64,000 nt of DNA, taken from assembly GCF_000189635.1 (NCBI RefSeq), contig NW_002476334.1, positions 186,001-250,000 on the forward strand, given 5' to 3'. A model generated the notes under the pieces. It saw only the letters and a program-made list of their open reading frames with translations, searched no databases and had not been told where the DNA came from. A program made the position numbers and the translations under genes. Below are positions 1 through 13,885 of the stretch, piece after piece. Source of the stretch: Tetrahymena thermophila SB210. Its lineage: Eukaryota > Ciliophora > Oligohymenophorea > Hymenostomatida > Tetrahymenidae. Each line of letters begins with the position of its first letter. Positions within the stretch are counted from its first letter, which is position 1.

Positions 1-720
1 TCTAAAAACAATTCTGCTTTAATTAAATGTTTAAAGATAAATATGTAGTTAAAAAATAAATATCTATAAATTATATTAAACTTTTTAAATATTTTTAATT
101 CTTTAAAAATTAATAAAAAAATAACCATAATTTAAATTTTACTTACTTACTTACTTAAAATTAAATTTATGAATTTATACTTATTAAAAAATATATCATT
201 ACTTAATTTAATAGTATAAAGAGAGACTATTATAATGATATAATAAATTATTGACCTAATTTTAAATAGAAATTTATTGTATTTGAATAAAAACTGAGCT
301 AACTACTATACACATTTATTAAATATTATTATTTTTTTGTTTATTTAAAAATCTTTCAAATTAATTTTCTAAATATTTATTTATAATTAAAAGTTGCTTA
401 AGTAGAATTTAATCTGAATATCTTTTCTGAAATATTCCTTTCTCATGAGTATAAATCATCGGTTGAATTTGTTGTTATTTATAATTCGCCTTCTATAAAA
501 AAAATTATTTAAGCCCCGGACTATTGGAATTATTCAAAAAACAACCCAAGTAGAGACTTTTAAAATTAGAATGTGTAAGTGCAAAGTGGTAAAAATTTTT
601 ATTTTAAGATTAAAGATTGTAATTAGGATATTATTTTAAAAATAATTTAATTGGTTTTGCTTTCTTATAAATAATTTAAATGATAAATGTAACAACATAT
701 TTGTTTATATTAAATTTTTT
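1..720. other. AT-rich stretch, upstream of or containing unresolved 5' exons
   Basis: No complete gene can be placed here. A short tetranucleotide run (TTAC/ACTT) lies at about 141-156. At about 510-600 the base composition becomes less extreme and two frames stay open under the ciliate code, so one or more 5' exons of the sensor gene that follows may lie here. I could not fix a start codon or splice sites. Confidence 0.4.
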
Positions 721-1534
721 AAAGGGATTGATTTTGAAACCTTTCAATAGCTTGTTGTTCAAAAGTAGTAAGTTATAGTCTAAAGAAATAATAAAAATGG
801 TGTGATGACAAATTATTTAGTAAACGCTGTTACTTTTAATACTTATTTTGATATAGATGGTAATTTAAGCTATTTGGATGCTGATGTAAATAATTTGTAT
901 AAATATACTCTCAATTACTAATTTAAATTTACAATTTGAATGAATATAAATAAATAAAGAGAAAATAAGTTAATATCTTTATTAATAATTGTAGGTTACA
1001 AATACCCCGAATTATTATTGCGTATTTATTTATGGAGAATAACAATAAATGTACGAGATAACAGAAAAGATATCTACGCTTACTTATAAATAGGAATACA
1101 CAACTATAATGATTTGTATTATGTCAGGCTTTATAACAATCACTTTGATTACTGTCTTCACTTACAGAGTGTCTGCTAAATTAGCTAGACCCCTAAAAGG
1201 TTTAATAAAAATGGCTAAAAGATTAAACAACAATACTATGCACAAGAAATCAGTAATGGATTAAACCAAAAAAGAAATTGAGGACTTATTAAGTTAGAGT
1301 GAATATTAAGTAAAAGAATTAATATAGTCTTTCAAAGAACTTATAAATAACATAGAAAAGAGAAACAATAAGAATAAATCAAGTGAAAGATAGAGGAGCA
1401 TCGAATATCCTTTGAATCAATATGAATAGTCCTTTGTAGAAAAAGCAAAAGGAAGATCTGATATTATTTGGAAAACATATAGTAAGTTTATTGAAAATGA
1501 GCCAAAATTTTCAAAGAAAGACACAAAAAAGTGA
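721..1534 (+). CDS. C-terminal part of a HAMP-type membrane sensor protein
   Basis: Two exons are resolved: 721-885 and 995-1534, joined in phase 0 across a 109-nt GT...AG intron, ending at TGA. The readable 234 residues begin with an extracytoplasmic-looking segment containing a DIDGNL stretch. A strongly hydrophobic transmembrane helix starts at the MICIMSGF stretch. Next comes a HAMP-like linker (RVSAKLARPLKGLIKMAKRLN), whose proline is at the usual HAMP position, and then a charged helical region. In ciliates this arrangement (periplasmic-type sensor, TM, HAMP) is known from Cache-type receptor proteins; that assignment is inference because the N-terminal sensor is not resolved. The start codon is not found and more exons probably lie upstream between about 380 and 720. 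No cyclase or kinase domain follows. Confidence 0.55.
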
Positions 1535-2563
1535 ATAATAATAAGATAAGATTTAATATTTATTTGCAACCTTTAGTAAATTTATATTTTTATACCACTG
1601 ACTTTATTAAAAAAATAATCAATAATTTATTAATTTGTTTATATTCTTGAGTAATTGGGAAATATTTTTTCCAATAAGAATTAAATATCTGTAAACTAAA
1701 TTAATACTTATCACTTATTAATTGAAGGTTATAGAACAAAAAAATATTGATAAATAGTCTGAATTTTAAATTAAATAGAAATACTTGTATTTTTAAAAAG
1801 CAAATGAGCAAAATTCATTAGATCAGTTTATATTCATTTATTTTTGAGACAGTATTAATATATTCATCATACATACATCTATAATTACAACTAAAAAATA
1901 TCTATCAAGATAGCTCATTTTTGGATTAAAAATTAAAAAAAACCTTATCTATTATTTTTATTAGGCATATCAACTTACGTACCATATTAGTCATCAATAA
2001 AATTTATTTAAATTAAAATGTAAGATTATTTTATTTTTATTCAAAGAATACTTTTGTTTGCTTTTGACATAATTTACGTTTTTATTTTGAAGAAAATCCA
2101 TTTTTAGGAGCAAAAAATTATAATAATTTTATTGAAAAAATAATTAAAACTTAATAAAAAGTAAATTTAAGTTGAACTTATATTGAATTAGTGGATAATT
2201 TATATAAGCAATCGTTATAACTATATTATACTAATTTAAACAATTTGTTCTTAAATAAACAATAAAAAGTAAAAATACTTTTTAAAATTTTACTAAATTG
2301 CTCTATAATAGATGATTAAAAGCAATTCCATTTTTTCAAAACTATATTTTTATTTGAAAACAGCTTTTCTTTATAAATATTTTAAACTATAATCGAATTT
2401 CGGCTTGACACTTTTCTAATAACCAATAAAATTAGAGTTAGATGGTAAATCAACCACTATATTAATACAAAAGTAAGCTTTGATTTCAAAAATTATAATT
2501 AATTTATATTTATAAAGATTAAATAGAAAGAGAAATCAATATTGTAGCGAAAGACTAAGTTAA
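1535..2563. other. intergenic, nothing recognised
   Basis: Very AT-rich spacer between two + strand genes; presumably holds the 3' UTR of the sensor gene and the promoter of the MORN gene. No RNA gene or repeat unit recognised. Confidence 0.5.
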
Positions 2564-3910
2564 ATGCAGAAACCAATCAATTTCTTTTAATCTAAATCTT
2601 CAAATTTTGATATTTCTCCCACTCCTTCAAAAGATAATGTTAAGAAAATGCAAGTGTATGAAATGAGTGAAAGAAAAATTCCATATCAAAGTTCTTTCCT
2701 TGGAAGCAGCTCCGCATTTCCAGGCAGCTTTTCAAATGAAAATGATATTTCTTAAATATAAAATAATAACTTAAGTATGAAACTTATGAACGAAGAATAG
2801 TAGAAATAAGAATAAAATTAAAAAGTCGCAGCATTTCCTAAACTTGTAGAAAAATATGTGCCATTTGAATATATAAATTACATTAAAATTGTAAAATTTG
2901 TTGAACCAACTCCATTTTTTTGGAATTAAAATATTAATTCTAGCACAGTCAATTAAGATGTTTGGTATGAAATTCAAGCAAAGAATCAATTCGGAAAAAT
3001 TCTTTCAAGAAAGAAAATCTGCACTAAAAACAATTAACATCTTGAATAATAAATAAACGAAATCTCATTTATGAAAGGATTCAGATTAGTTTAGGTGGCT
3101 CACATTTAAACAGCTTTGAGCTAAATGCATAACTCTTATAAAAATTTAAAGGATGCCTACTACATCCAGAAAATGGATGATGGAGAGTATCATGGTACGT
3201 TGTCTAATAACAATATTCCAAATGGATTAGGTATTTATTACTATACTGATGGAAGCATTTATTAAGGCTAGCTCCAAATGAGAAAAAGACACCAAAAAGG
3301 ATACTATATTATGAGTGATGGCTCTACTTATGATGGCAGTTGGGTAGAAGACTAAATGTGTGGTGAAGGTACACTCACGGATTCTTTTAAAAATGAATAT
3401 CGTGGACAGTTCAAATATGGAGAAAAATAAGGAAAAGGAAGAATTACATATAAAGATGGTTCAACTATGGAAGGAACATGGTCTAATGGTTATGAAGAAG
3501 GAGAGTTTTTACTCACTGTCGGAGTTAATTATTTTAAATTAATGTTTGAAAAAGGAGTTATAAAATCAATTAATGGTGTTACAATAGATAAAGTTCCTAA
3601 AGACAGTACTCACTATACATTAATTCATGTATAAATTTTTCCAGAGTAAATAGAAATAAATGAATATTTAAAGCCTTTTAAATAAAATAAACAACAAGCA
3701 TAATAACCAAAATACCAAAATATAGATCCTTAAGCATTTTAAGTTGCTAAGTAATAAAAAGAATAGCAATCTCTTTTTAATATTAGCTTGGACAACAAAT
3801 CTCAGTTATAACTTCAAAATCAAAGTTCCAGCCCTTATAGCTAAAAGAATAATTTTGTTTTGCAAAGCAGATAGCTTAATTAGATATAAAAAATGCAAAA
3901 TAATCTATGA
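2564..3910 (+). CDS. MORN-repeat protein (copy 1)
   Basis: A single exon of 448 codons runs from ATG to TGA with many in-frame TAA/TAG (Gln) codons. Residues about 1-200 are a poorly conserved, Ser/Asn-rich N-terminal region. Residues about 208-316 hold four to five MORN units with the usual Tyr-x-Gly and Gly-x-Gly spacing (for example DGSTYDGSWVED and KDGSTMEGTW). The last about 100 residues are Gln-rich. MORN repeats form beta-hairpin rods that bind membranes or act as scaffolds, often at cilia and cell cortex in protists. No enzymatic domain such as a PIP kinase is attached. The next gene is a tandem paralog with the same layout. The first ATG after an AT-rich leader was taken as start. 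Confidence 0.85.
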
Positions 3911-6486
3911 TTAATCAATCAATGAATTTTGCATTTTAAAAGATCTTTAAATTACTAAAACTATTAAAGCAACTAACAATTTTCCTTTCTTCTTATTAAA
4001 TAATAATGAATATAAATAAATAAATAAATAGCTGAGTCATAGAAAGAAATAATGTAGGCTAGCTAAAAACAAATAAACAAATAAATAAACAAAATAACTA
4101 ATAAATTATAATTTTGAAATGTTATATATAATAAATATTATTGTAAATAATTATAATAAATAAATGTGAAATCTGTTTCTTTAAAATATATTTATTCATT
4201 TATTGTCTAAATTTTTGTGCAAATTTTTATAAATTTTTGATCATATTTTCGTTTGTAACAAGAAGTTTTAACAAGCAAGCTTGCAAGTGTATAAAAATTT
4301 TTGGGTTATATGTAATATATTAAATATTTACCTGAAAAATCTTGTTACAAAATGTATTTATTTATAACAAACAAATAATGTGAAATTGACTTCCAAACGT
4401 ATTTAATAAAAAATAAATCAAAAAACACCTGAAATTTAATTTGAAATACTTAGAATTTATCTTTATATATTATATTGTAATCAATGTATTTAATCATTTG
4501 TTACCATAAATTTTTACTTGTATTTTTATGTAAATTAATAACTTTAGCTCTCAAAGATTGATTTGATTACAATAAATTAAATTTTTGGAAAAAAGACCTA
4601 TTAGAAAGGAAATTTAATTAATAAGATCAAATACTATTTTTTTCAAAGCAAGCAATATCTATATTTTCCAATCTTTTATTTTATCAATATTATTATCGAC
4701 TTATTTATTTTCTTTTGATTTGAAATCAAATAAAAAAAATTAGTACAGATATTAATCTTTATTTTTCGTCAAACTATATAAAAAATCAATACAAACTCTT
4801 CTTTTACTATCATACTTGAACTAAATGTGAACAATACTTCTAATAAAAATTAATTTATTAAATTTTCATAAAAATTCAATATCTTAATGAAATATTTTAT
4901 TGCTTTAAATTTTTATTTTTGCTTCTAATTGAATATTTATTAATGAAATTAAAAAAAAAGTATCCTTACTCTATTCAATCTCAATCATTTAATTTCGTTG
5001 TAGAATGAATAACTAGTTTTGACTTAATAATTGATACTTATCATTTTTATGAAAGGTTGTATATATATATTTAAAAGTGTAGACAAGAATTAAATATAAA
5101 TATTAAAATAACAGTATAAAAATAGTAAAAGTATTTATCTTGTATGTATTATAGTGATTTTATAATTATAATTATGAAAAAGATTTATTGATTTTAAGAA
5201 AAAAAGTTGAATTAGTTCAAGAACTGATTGATTTATGTGAATATAATCATCAGAATATAAGTTAATGATTGCCAATTAAAATTCAAATAAAGGAAATAGT
5301 AGTTGAATCAAAATTTTTTAACATATTTGAAATGCTTCGAATTAGTAGATCATAAAAAATATTATTTGATCAAATATTGACAAACTTTGCGGGGATTTAT
5401 TTGTTAATATTTACAAATATTAATTACTAATTTGTAATATTTATAATGCATGTAAATTGTGTTATTTAATAGCTTATTTGTAATATTTTACAATTTTTGA
5501 ATCACTAAATAAGGATTAGATTTTCAATCAATTCTCTCTCCTTACCTTCCTTGCTGATGTTGATTGATATAAACCAATTTAAATTTCCTCTAGAAATTTA
5601 AATTTTAATTAATTTATTTGATTTAGTTACTTCTCACTTTAAACCATTGGTTTAATTTACTCTATTTAATTACAATATTAACCATCCTTCAAATTGCTAT
5701 TAAAGAAAGTGAAGGAAGCAAAAATAATTAATTAGTAAGATTTTAAATTATATGTTTATTTTCCAATAAATTACAATTTTTCCTTTTGATTTATTATCAT
5801 AATAATAATCTATCTCTATTTCAAAATAGCAATTATCTTTTAATATTACTAATTTAAGAAAATAATTACTAATTTTTAGAGAGTTTTTTCTACATTACTG
5901 AACTCAAATAAGAATTTATGCAGTAAAATTAAAATTACAAACAAGCTTTCTATTTTATCTGTATTATAAAAATTTAAATCAATTAGATCAATGCTTCGCT
6001 TTCAAATTATTTACTGTTTAAATATTTTTAATTCTCTCTGATCAAAAAAGGAAAAGCTATTTTTAAATATGTGATAAATTTGAAAAACTTTCAATAATAT
6101 GTTAAGCAGTATGAGCTTACAACCATATGTATTTATTATTTATTAGAGACAATAACTAATGGTTAGTAAATTTAATTAAATTAATGGTAAACTAAGTATT
6201 TTTATGTCTATTTGCTGCAAATAAATACAATCTTTTCAATTTTTGATAAAATATGATTTGAGATACTTTCTCTCACTCAAAACTAACTTAGAAAAATATT
6301 AAATAAATATTATTAAATATCTATCTATCTTTTAGATATTTAATCAGTGTGTAATTGCTTCCTTTAAAAATCAATCTAGAGTTTATGCAAAAATATTAAA
6401 ATTATTAATTAAAAAAAACTTAACAAGTAGAAAACAAAAATAAGTAAAAGAACAATAAGAATATAATATAATTAATTGATAAATAA
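3911..6486. other. intergenic, AT-rich, with AAAT/AAAC microsatellites
   Basis: 2.6 kb between the two MORN paralogs. Directly after the first gene there are short tetranucleotide runs (AATA/AAAC type, about 4010-4100). No coding frame of convincing composition, no tRNA. Holds the promoter of the second MORN gene. Confidence 0.5.
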
Positions 6487-7620
6487 ATGAAGAAACTTTT
6501 CAACATGTTTTCATCTAGGCCTCACTATAATATAGAGGACGTCAAGACTCCATCTAACCAAAATTATAAGGTCTTTGATGCTGATTGCTCTGCTGTTCCT
6601 ATTTTTGAAAACTAAATGAAAGATATATCCTACATAAATGCAGATAGAGGTAGCACATTAGAAATAAATAGAGTTAATGAAGAAGATACTAGCTCATATC
6701 AAGCTGCTCCTATTCAAGTTATTTCTCCTTAAGCACCACAAAAAATTATAAATCAAAAAATTAAAACTGTGCGTATACGCTTAATCTAAGAGAAGCAAAG
6801 CAAATCCTCTATTTCAAACAGTCAAGAAAAATACAAAGCTGAAGTAAAAGCAAAGGATTAATGCTTTAAATAAATTGCAAAGACAATATATATTTTCTAC
6901 ACTGCAGAGGACTTGCTTGCTTAATTAGCTACCTGCTCTTACTTCAATGGATTTAAACCTTTGAACTACAATCACATCAAATAATGCCTATTTCCTTCTA
7001 ATGATTGCAATGACCAAAACGCCTAAAAATAAAAAAAGAAAAGCTCTATTTAAGTACTCAAGTATTATATAACTTAAACAGATGAAGGAGAATATCATGG
7101 CTAAATGAATAAAAATAAAGTACCTGAAGGCAACTCAATACTATTCTACAAAAATGGTAATTAATACATTGGTGAAATGAAAAATAGATTTAGAAACGGA
7201 TAAGGTTCTATGTTCTATCCAGACGGTAGCTCATATACCGGCGGATGGGTTCTAGATGCTAAAGAAGGATAAGGTAAAGAAACAGAAACAAAAGGAGAAG
7301 TATTTACTGGAAACTTCATAAACAATTGTAGAAGCGGAAAAGGATAATTAATTTATAAAAACGGCTATGTTCTTGAATCAAACTGGATTAATGGCTATTA
7401 AGATGGTCTCTCCACATTAAGTGTTGGTAAATAATAAATTCAAGTCCTATTCTGCATGGGCTAAATAGTGAAAATAAACTCAACTCCTATATAGGATTTG
7501 TAAAACGTTTCTAATGAAAATCAAAATATAACGAATTTAATTTAAATAAATTTCTGCAGAGACTAAGTATAAGTCTTTAAAAACCAACCTATTCCTTCTT
7601 ACCTCACTGCAAGATTTTGA
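6487..7620 (+). CDS. MORN-repeat protein (copy 2)
   Basis: A single exon of 377 codons, ATG to TGA. The N-terminal 200 residues are unlike any domain I recognise but contain several cysteines. Residues about 201-306 carry MORN units (for example PDGSSYTGGWVLDAKEGQG) that line up unit for unit with those of the preceding gene, including the shared ending W-x-N-G-Y-x-x-G and LxVG. The two genes are therefore tandem paralogs with diverged ends. The role is inferred to be scaffold or membrane-associated, as for other stand-alone MORN proteins. A TCAC/AATC microsatellite follows the stop codon. Confidence 0.85.
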
Positions 7621-7677
7621 TCCAAAAATATAACAACAAATAGGAAAAATACACAATAATTTTCCCAAATTTTCAAT

Positions 7678-7717
7678 TACTCACTCACTCACTCATTCAA
7701 TCAATCAATCAATCACT
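7678..7717. repeat. compound tetranucleotide microsatellite
   Basis: About four CTCA units are followed by about four to five TCAA units, immediately downstream of the second MORN gene. Seen directly; probably in the 3' UTR. Confidence 0.85.
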
Positions 7718-10700
7718 AATTAATATCCTAGAAAATAAAAACAAAATTGATTTAAATTTTAAGACAAAAATACAAATTAAAAAGTTTCGTCACTATATAA
7801 ATTTTCTTTCTTACTATTATGTACTAATTTCAAAATTAATATATTAAATAATGTGTTTTACCCCTTATAAATACGTCAATCTGTAATATGTATCAATCTA
7901 TTCTTATCAATTCCTTTAAGTTATCTTAATTAATATGTCATTTTTCTGAAAAATGTACCATGAAGGTATTATTTAATTCGTTAATCAATACTCCATTCAA
8001 GTACACTTTTGGGTAAAAAAACTAAATTTTCACCTCAAATTATAGAAATAAAAAAACAGAAATTAAAACTTGTTTCAATAAACGCACTAAAAACTAACGG
8101 AAAAACAGTCATTAAACGATTAATTTATTTAAAGCTTTCTATAATTAGATCATTTGAATTTTGAATATTTTAAAATACTTATATTGAAAAAATAGCTATC
8201 TATCTCTCTATTTCAAATTTTCATTTCAGTAAACATTTAGTTATTTTTCTATAAAGCCATAAACATTATTTCTTTTATAGATAAAATTAATATCAAAAGC
8301 GCATTTCACTCCAAAAAAATTATTAGAAATCATTATATCATTTTTTATAATTTTGAATTGAGCAACCCTAAAAAAATAAATTATGCTTGAAATATTTTAT
8401 GCTTAACTCTTAAAGATTTAATCCCCTTATGTAAAAATTATTTACATTTAACCTGTATGATCAAAATAAATTGATTTTTATTCTTAACTTAGATCTTGAA
8501 GTTATTCAAAGATAATTTTAAAGCATAAAACCTTGAACTTTTGCTTGGTGATTTACTTGCTATTCTAGCATACAAATTTTATAATTTAATTTTTAATAAT
8601 TTAATAAATAAAATTATAATTATTATAATAAATAATAGATAAAAATCAATTACACATATCAATTGCTTTCGTAATTAAATTTTCTTGTAATTTAAAAAAC
8701 AAAAGAAAATTATTTAACTATTTAGAAATACTTTGTGATTAATAAATATCTAGTACCTTAATTTAATTTCTTTCAATAATTGATTAATTTTTAGAAAAAA
8801 TAAAATAATTTTTTTAAAATAAAAGAATATTGTTTGTTGCTTTCAAATATTTTGTAATCAGATTGTAAATATATTTCAAATTACTTTGAAATGAACTTAA
8901 AAATATAATAATAAAATACATATTTTAACTTTAAAAAAATTTGTGTATCAAATAACTTTATTTAAATTCAGTGTTAGTAATTAAAACAAATATTTAAATC
9001 AAATTTTACTCTTAATTTTGTTTTATTTCTTATTTTATTAAAATTCTTATTATTTTGTTTAATTATTTTCTATTTTTTTGTATTATTATAAAAACTATTT
9101 AAATTTAAAATATAAAATAAAAATAAAAAAATGTCAATGAAAATGAAATAAATTAACATTTTTTCATTAATTTTTTTAAATAAATTACATAATAAAATTT
9201 AATATTTATCCTTTTATTAAAAATTATAATAAATTTAAGTAATCAGTTTATGACTTATTAATTAATTATACTAATATCAAATAAATTACTTAAAATTTTT
9301 TTTAATTTTTTAACTTTTCTTAAAATATATTCAATTATGTCTATAACAAAAAATTTATAAAACATAAGATAAAGTTAATTATTTTATAAGTATTATTTAT
9401 ACAAGGGAAATATTAATTATTTTATATACCGTAGTTTCTCAAATTTTAGCACACTAAAAAAAAAAATTTTATCTAAAATTTAAAGAGTTTTTGAAATACT
9501 TTAAAATTTTAAGCTTTACAAAATGGGTGTAATACATGAAAAACAACACTATTTTCTTAATAAAGTAAAATATAATATTATCTAATAAATATTTTATGAT
9601 GTAATTTTATTTTTGAAATCAAAAAATATGTTAAAAATCTGATTTCATTTTTATTATGGATTTTTTTAATTAAAAAAGTTGAAATTGAGTTTTTATTTTT
9701 TGATTTTAATAATGATTATTTTTTTAATTAAAATATAAAGCAATTAATTAAAATTAAATTAGATTAATTCAAAGGGATGTATATAATTAATTAAAATATC
9801 TAGTATTATAAAATCATAAACTGATTTTAAAATAATTGAATTATAAAAGTTAACTATGTAGCTTAAAAAATGATTTTTTTATTTATTAATTATTTCATTA
9901 TTTTAATACAAATATTTTATTAATTATTTTAATTTAAAATACATTTAGTAAATACTTATTTTTGTTTTAATGATGTATTTAATTAAATTATTTGAATTAA
10001 TTTATTTTAGTTTTATAAATTGAAATTTATTAAACTAAAATTAGCAATGAATTTTTGGTTAATTGCTAATTATTCTTAATTATTGAAATAAAAATTACTT
10101 TAATTTTAATAAATTTTTACATATAATTTAATAATAATAATTTTATTAATTTCCATTTAAGATGTAAGCAATGTTTAGCTTTAATTAAAATTGTAATGTT
10201 TATAAAAGATATAATTTAGTTTATGTAAAAGTAACACTACTTATATTGAATAATAAAAAATAAGATTTCAATATTTTAAATTAATTTATTATCAAATGAA
10301 CTTATTTATAAATATTATATTATATAAGAAAAAAAGTTATTTTGAGTTTTATCATAATATTATTTTAATTTATCCATATATTTTTATTGATATTTAATAA
10401 ATACAAGATTTTGCATTTATGAATCTAATTAATAAATAAATAATAATCTATAATGTAATTTATTTTTTTGTAAATTAAACTCTATTTAAAAATTTGTTGA
10501 GATATTTTTAATTATTAATTAGTTTTTTCCTTAGTTTTAACTTTTTTATTAAAAAACTTCATCAAAATAAAGTATGGGTAATATAAAAATTAGAAATATG
10601 TTTGTATAAATTGAAATTGATGAATTATTTTTAGCTAATTTAATAAAAAAATATTACTAATTTTTTTCTATTATCAAGATTTCTTTATCGCAAAATTTTA

Positions 10701-12398
10701 ATAATTTCATTATATTATTACATTATTTTTAAAACAAGATTTAAATAAAGCTTATCTGAATTTTATTTTTGCTTACATATAGGTCAAAAAAGTTAATATT
10801 TTACTCAAATTTAAAGCGTAAAAGGAAATGAAAGAATGTAATTTAAATATTTTTATCTACTAGAAAAAAAAATTATTTAAAGTTTATTTTATTCTTTGTA
10901 AAAATGATGATGATTCAAAAAAATTATTCCTTTTTTAAGATTTGAATATAAAATTTCAGGTAAAAAAACTATTAAAAAAAGGCAAATAAAAATATATTCT
11001 ATACAATTTTAAACACTAATATCATTTAAAAGATTATATACAAATAACTGAGCGAATTCTTTATTTGCTATTTAGAGAACATTTTGTAGGATTAAATATG
11101 TTGTGTAATAGATTAATAAATATATGCTCATTATAATGAAAATAATTTTTAGTGATGGATTTTTATTAATAGAAATATCATGTGCGGTTTGATAATGTAT
11201 ATTATTTGTGCAGCTATTTAAAATTATGAGATTTTAGGTTTATTTAATACAAACACTTATTTTAAAACAAAAAAAGCAAAATGCTTTAATGATAGATAAA
11301 CACAGAGAAAGGAATGATCAAAAAGAAAACAAATTCATAACTAGTATTTGAGATAGTGGTGGATTAATGGTAAAGAGATAAATTAATTAAAAATATTACT
11401 GATGATTGTATTTTAACTTTGGGAAAAATTTTTATATTACCACAACTTTTCAAAATTAAGGTAAAAATTAAGTTTTTGCCAAAAAACAATTGAAAAATTA
11501 TAGATAGATCCTTCAATAAAATTTAAACTGACTTATTAAAGACAGACAATCTGATATTCTTGAGAAGCGATATCATATTATTTAATTAATCAAACTTACA
11601 AATTACTTTTCTGTGGCTTGAGAAAAGAAGTTCGCAATAGCTTGCTTAGGCCAAATTAGTTTTATGCTGATAAATTTGCATGAAAAATAAATATTTATTG
11701 CCTTTTGATTATGAAATAGGTTAAGCTAGTGTAATCTTTAAAAATAAGTAGATCTATTTTTGTAGAGATTGAATTTAAATTAGATTTTTTAATAATTGAA
11801 CAAATCAGTCAATTTTTTAAATTTTGTAATATATTGGTGTGAGTAAGATGACTGACTGAATCAGTCAAAATTATTGATATAATCTGAATAATTAATAATA
11901 GAAAATGATATTGATTCAAACAAGAGATTTTTCAATACACAGCAAATAGAACAAACTAAAAGTGGTAAAAATTATGTTAAGCTTTGCACTTCCAGTATTA
12001 TTTATTTTTAATACAAAATTTGATTTTTTTTACTTAAACAAGATAAGCACAAGCCAAAAAGCCAGCAATTCTTTAAGTATTTTGGACAATATTTGATTTT
12101 TTGATTAAATTATATAAATAAATGAATGGAAACTTTTTTATCGCAGACAGTAACATTTAGCTAATCAATGCTTTATCTATGATAACTCAAATCAAAATCA
12201 AGGCTAACCAAAATATAGTAATTAAAAATCAAACAAAAAATAATATTTCTTACTAATTAATTCACAAAAAAATAAGTAAATAAAAAAGAGCATATAAACA
12301 AACAAACAAACAAAAAACAACCATCAAGAGTTTTATATTCTCAAACCATTCCTTGTTAAATATTTTTTCGTCTTCTACCTGATTTGAAACATCTTAAA
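7718..12398. other. 4.7-kb gene-free, extremely AT-rich region
   Basis: No exon of convincing composition on either strand. About 8580-10750 is the most AT-extreme part of the window, mostly runs of A, T and ATT/AAT. From about 11040 composition is slightly more mixed, but the apparent frames are short and look decayed. A small palindrome (GACTG-AAT-CAGTC) lies near 11862-11874, with a related CAGTC about 65 bases before it. An AAAC microsatellite lies at about 12296-12316, just before the next gene. Confidence 0.5.
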
Positions 12399-13885
12399 AT
12401 GAGTAAAGAAGAAACTAGAAAAAACCATACTTGTTTAAGCTGCTAGCGTACCATCGACTCTAGAGATTTAGCATCTATGCAGTGCGGACATCCTTACCAT
12501 TACCAGTGCTTGCAAATCTCTTTGAAACAACAAATAAAAAATGCTTAGTATCCTATCTGCTGTCCTATCCCAAACTGCTCAATAGAGCCTAGTATGTACT
12601 TCATGAGTGTGGTTTTGGAAGAACCCGACTTTAAATCGTACTTAATTTTAGAAAAGAACAACATCTAGTCATTTCATAATGTAAAAAAAAATTTTTTTAG
12701 CTTAATTTTTATTATTTGTTAGCTTATTATTTTTGAATAATTTTGTTTTTTATTGAAGATTGTATATTTTAAAAATGTAAACTATTTCAATGCTTTTTGA
12801 GATCTAATATTTACATTTTTTTCCCTTATTATAGTATGAATGTCCAGTTTGTGATTAATCTTTTATGGCTTATCCTTCAAACTAATACCACAAATGCCTC
12901 AAATGTTATAAGATAATTTGCCTCTAATGTAAAAATCTGTCTCACCCAGGAAAAAAATGTTAAAAGGTAAAATTGTTTTGCTTAACACTTCAAAAAAAAT
13001 ATTAAGAAAGAATTTAATAAAAACCAAGCATTTATTTTTTATCTTGATATAATTTCATTTTAGTTAAAGATTTAAAACCGTAAAAACTAAAATATCTCTG
13101 TTTACAATTTTACTAAAAATAAAATTTACCCATGAAATTTTTAATAGAGAAAAAATTACTGTAAACTAGATTTGTTGGTTTTAAAATATGCGATAATTAA
13201 AATTAAAAATTATTAATTTAATTAGAACCATAAGATTATTATAAAATTATAATGCTTACATTCTATACAAAGAAGCAAATTTACTTATTTTTACTTGTAA
13301 ATATGAAAATAGCAATATTTAACTGACAAAGAAGTTGTTGACCAATTGCCTTAATTAAAGACACCCACAAACTTAAAAAACTAAATTTCGCAAAATGCCT
13401 CTATTCATCTCAGATCTCACTCTGTTAGTAAAAGAAATGAAAGTGAGCAAGGAAAGACAAAATAAGATTCAAGCGACCTTAAAGATTCTACTTTATTCTC
13501 AAGCTCTTCTAGCACAAACAGGCCTAATTCATTAAATAAATATTCAACTGCTTCTACGGCTTCAAATTCAGGAATACCTAGCTTAACAAATATAAACTAG
13601 TACAGTATGAAAAAAGGTAGTCTAATTAATGAAAATATGAATTATAGCAGCGCTACTTAGACTCTAAGATCTAGGAATATTTTTTAGCCTCTAAATCAAT
13701 AAATAAAACCATTATCTAATGATATTGAAGTATTAGTTCGCGACAGCTAATATTCAAGAGCAAATTTATGCAAATCAAATAATACCTTAAATATTTAAAT
13801 TAATAACAATGAAAACAAACATTTTGATGCTCTTAACTAATTAAAAAAGTAAACAAAAGTCCTTCTATAAAAAAATAGCTGCTGA
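12399..13885 (+). CDS. RING-IBR zinc-finger protein (RBR-like, no RING2 seen)
   Basis: Exon 1 (12399-12680) encodes a RING-type finger with CLSC, CGHPYHYQC and CCPIPNC clusters. Exon 2 (12835-12967) encodes an IBR finger: CPVC, then C-x2-C, C-x2-C, His and Cys. RING followed by IBR is the hallmark of RBR-type E3 ubiquitin ligases. The 3' exon, starting somewhere between 13313 and 13335 and ending at TGA 13885, is Ser/Asn/Gln-rich and lacks a second RING with the catalytic cysteine these ligases need. Exons 1 and 2 join in phase 0. The boundary of the last exon is not certain: exon 2 ends in phase 1, which fits an acceptor at 13334 best, and a tiny extra exon near 13064-13079 is possible. E3 activity is therefore an inference and may be absent. 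Confidence 0.7.
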
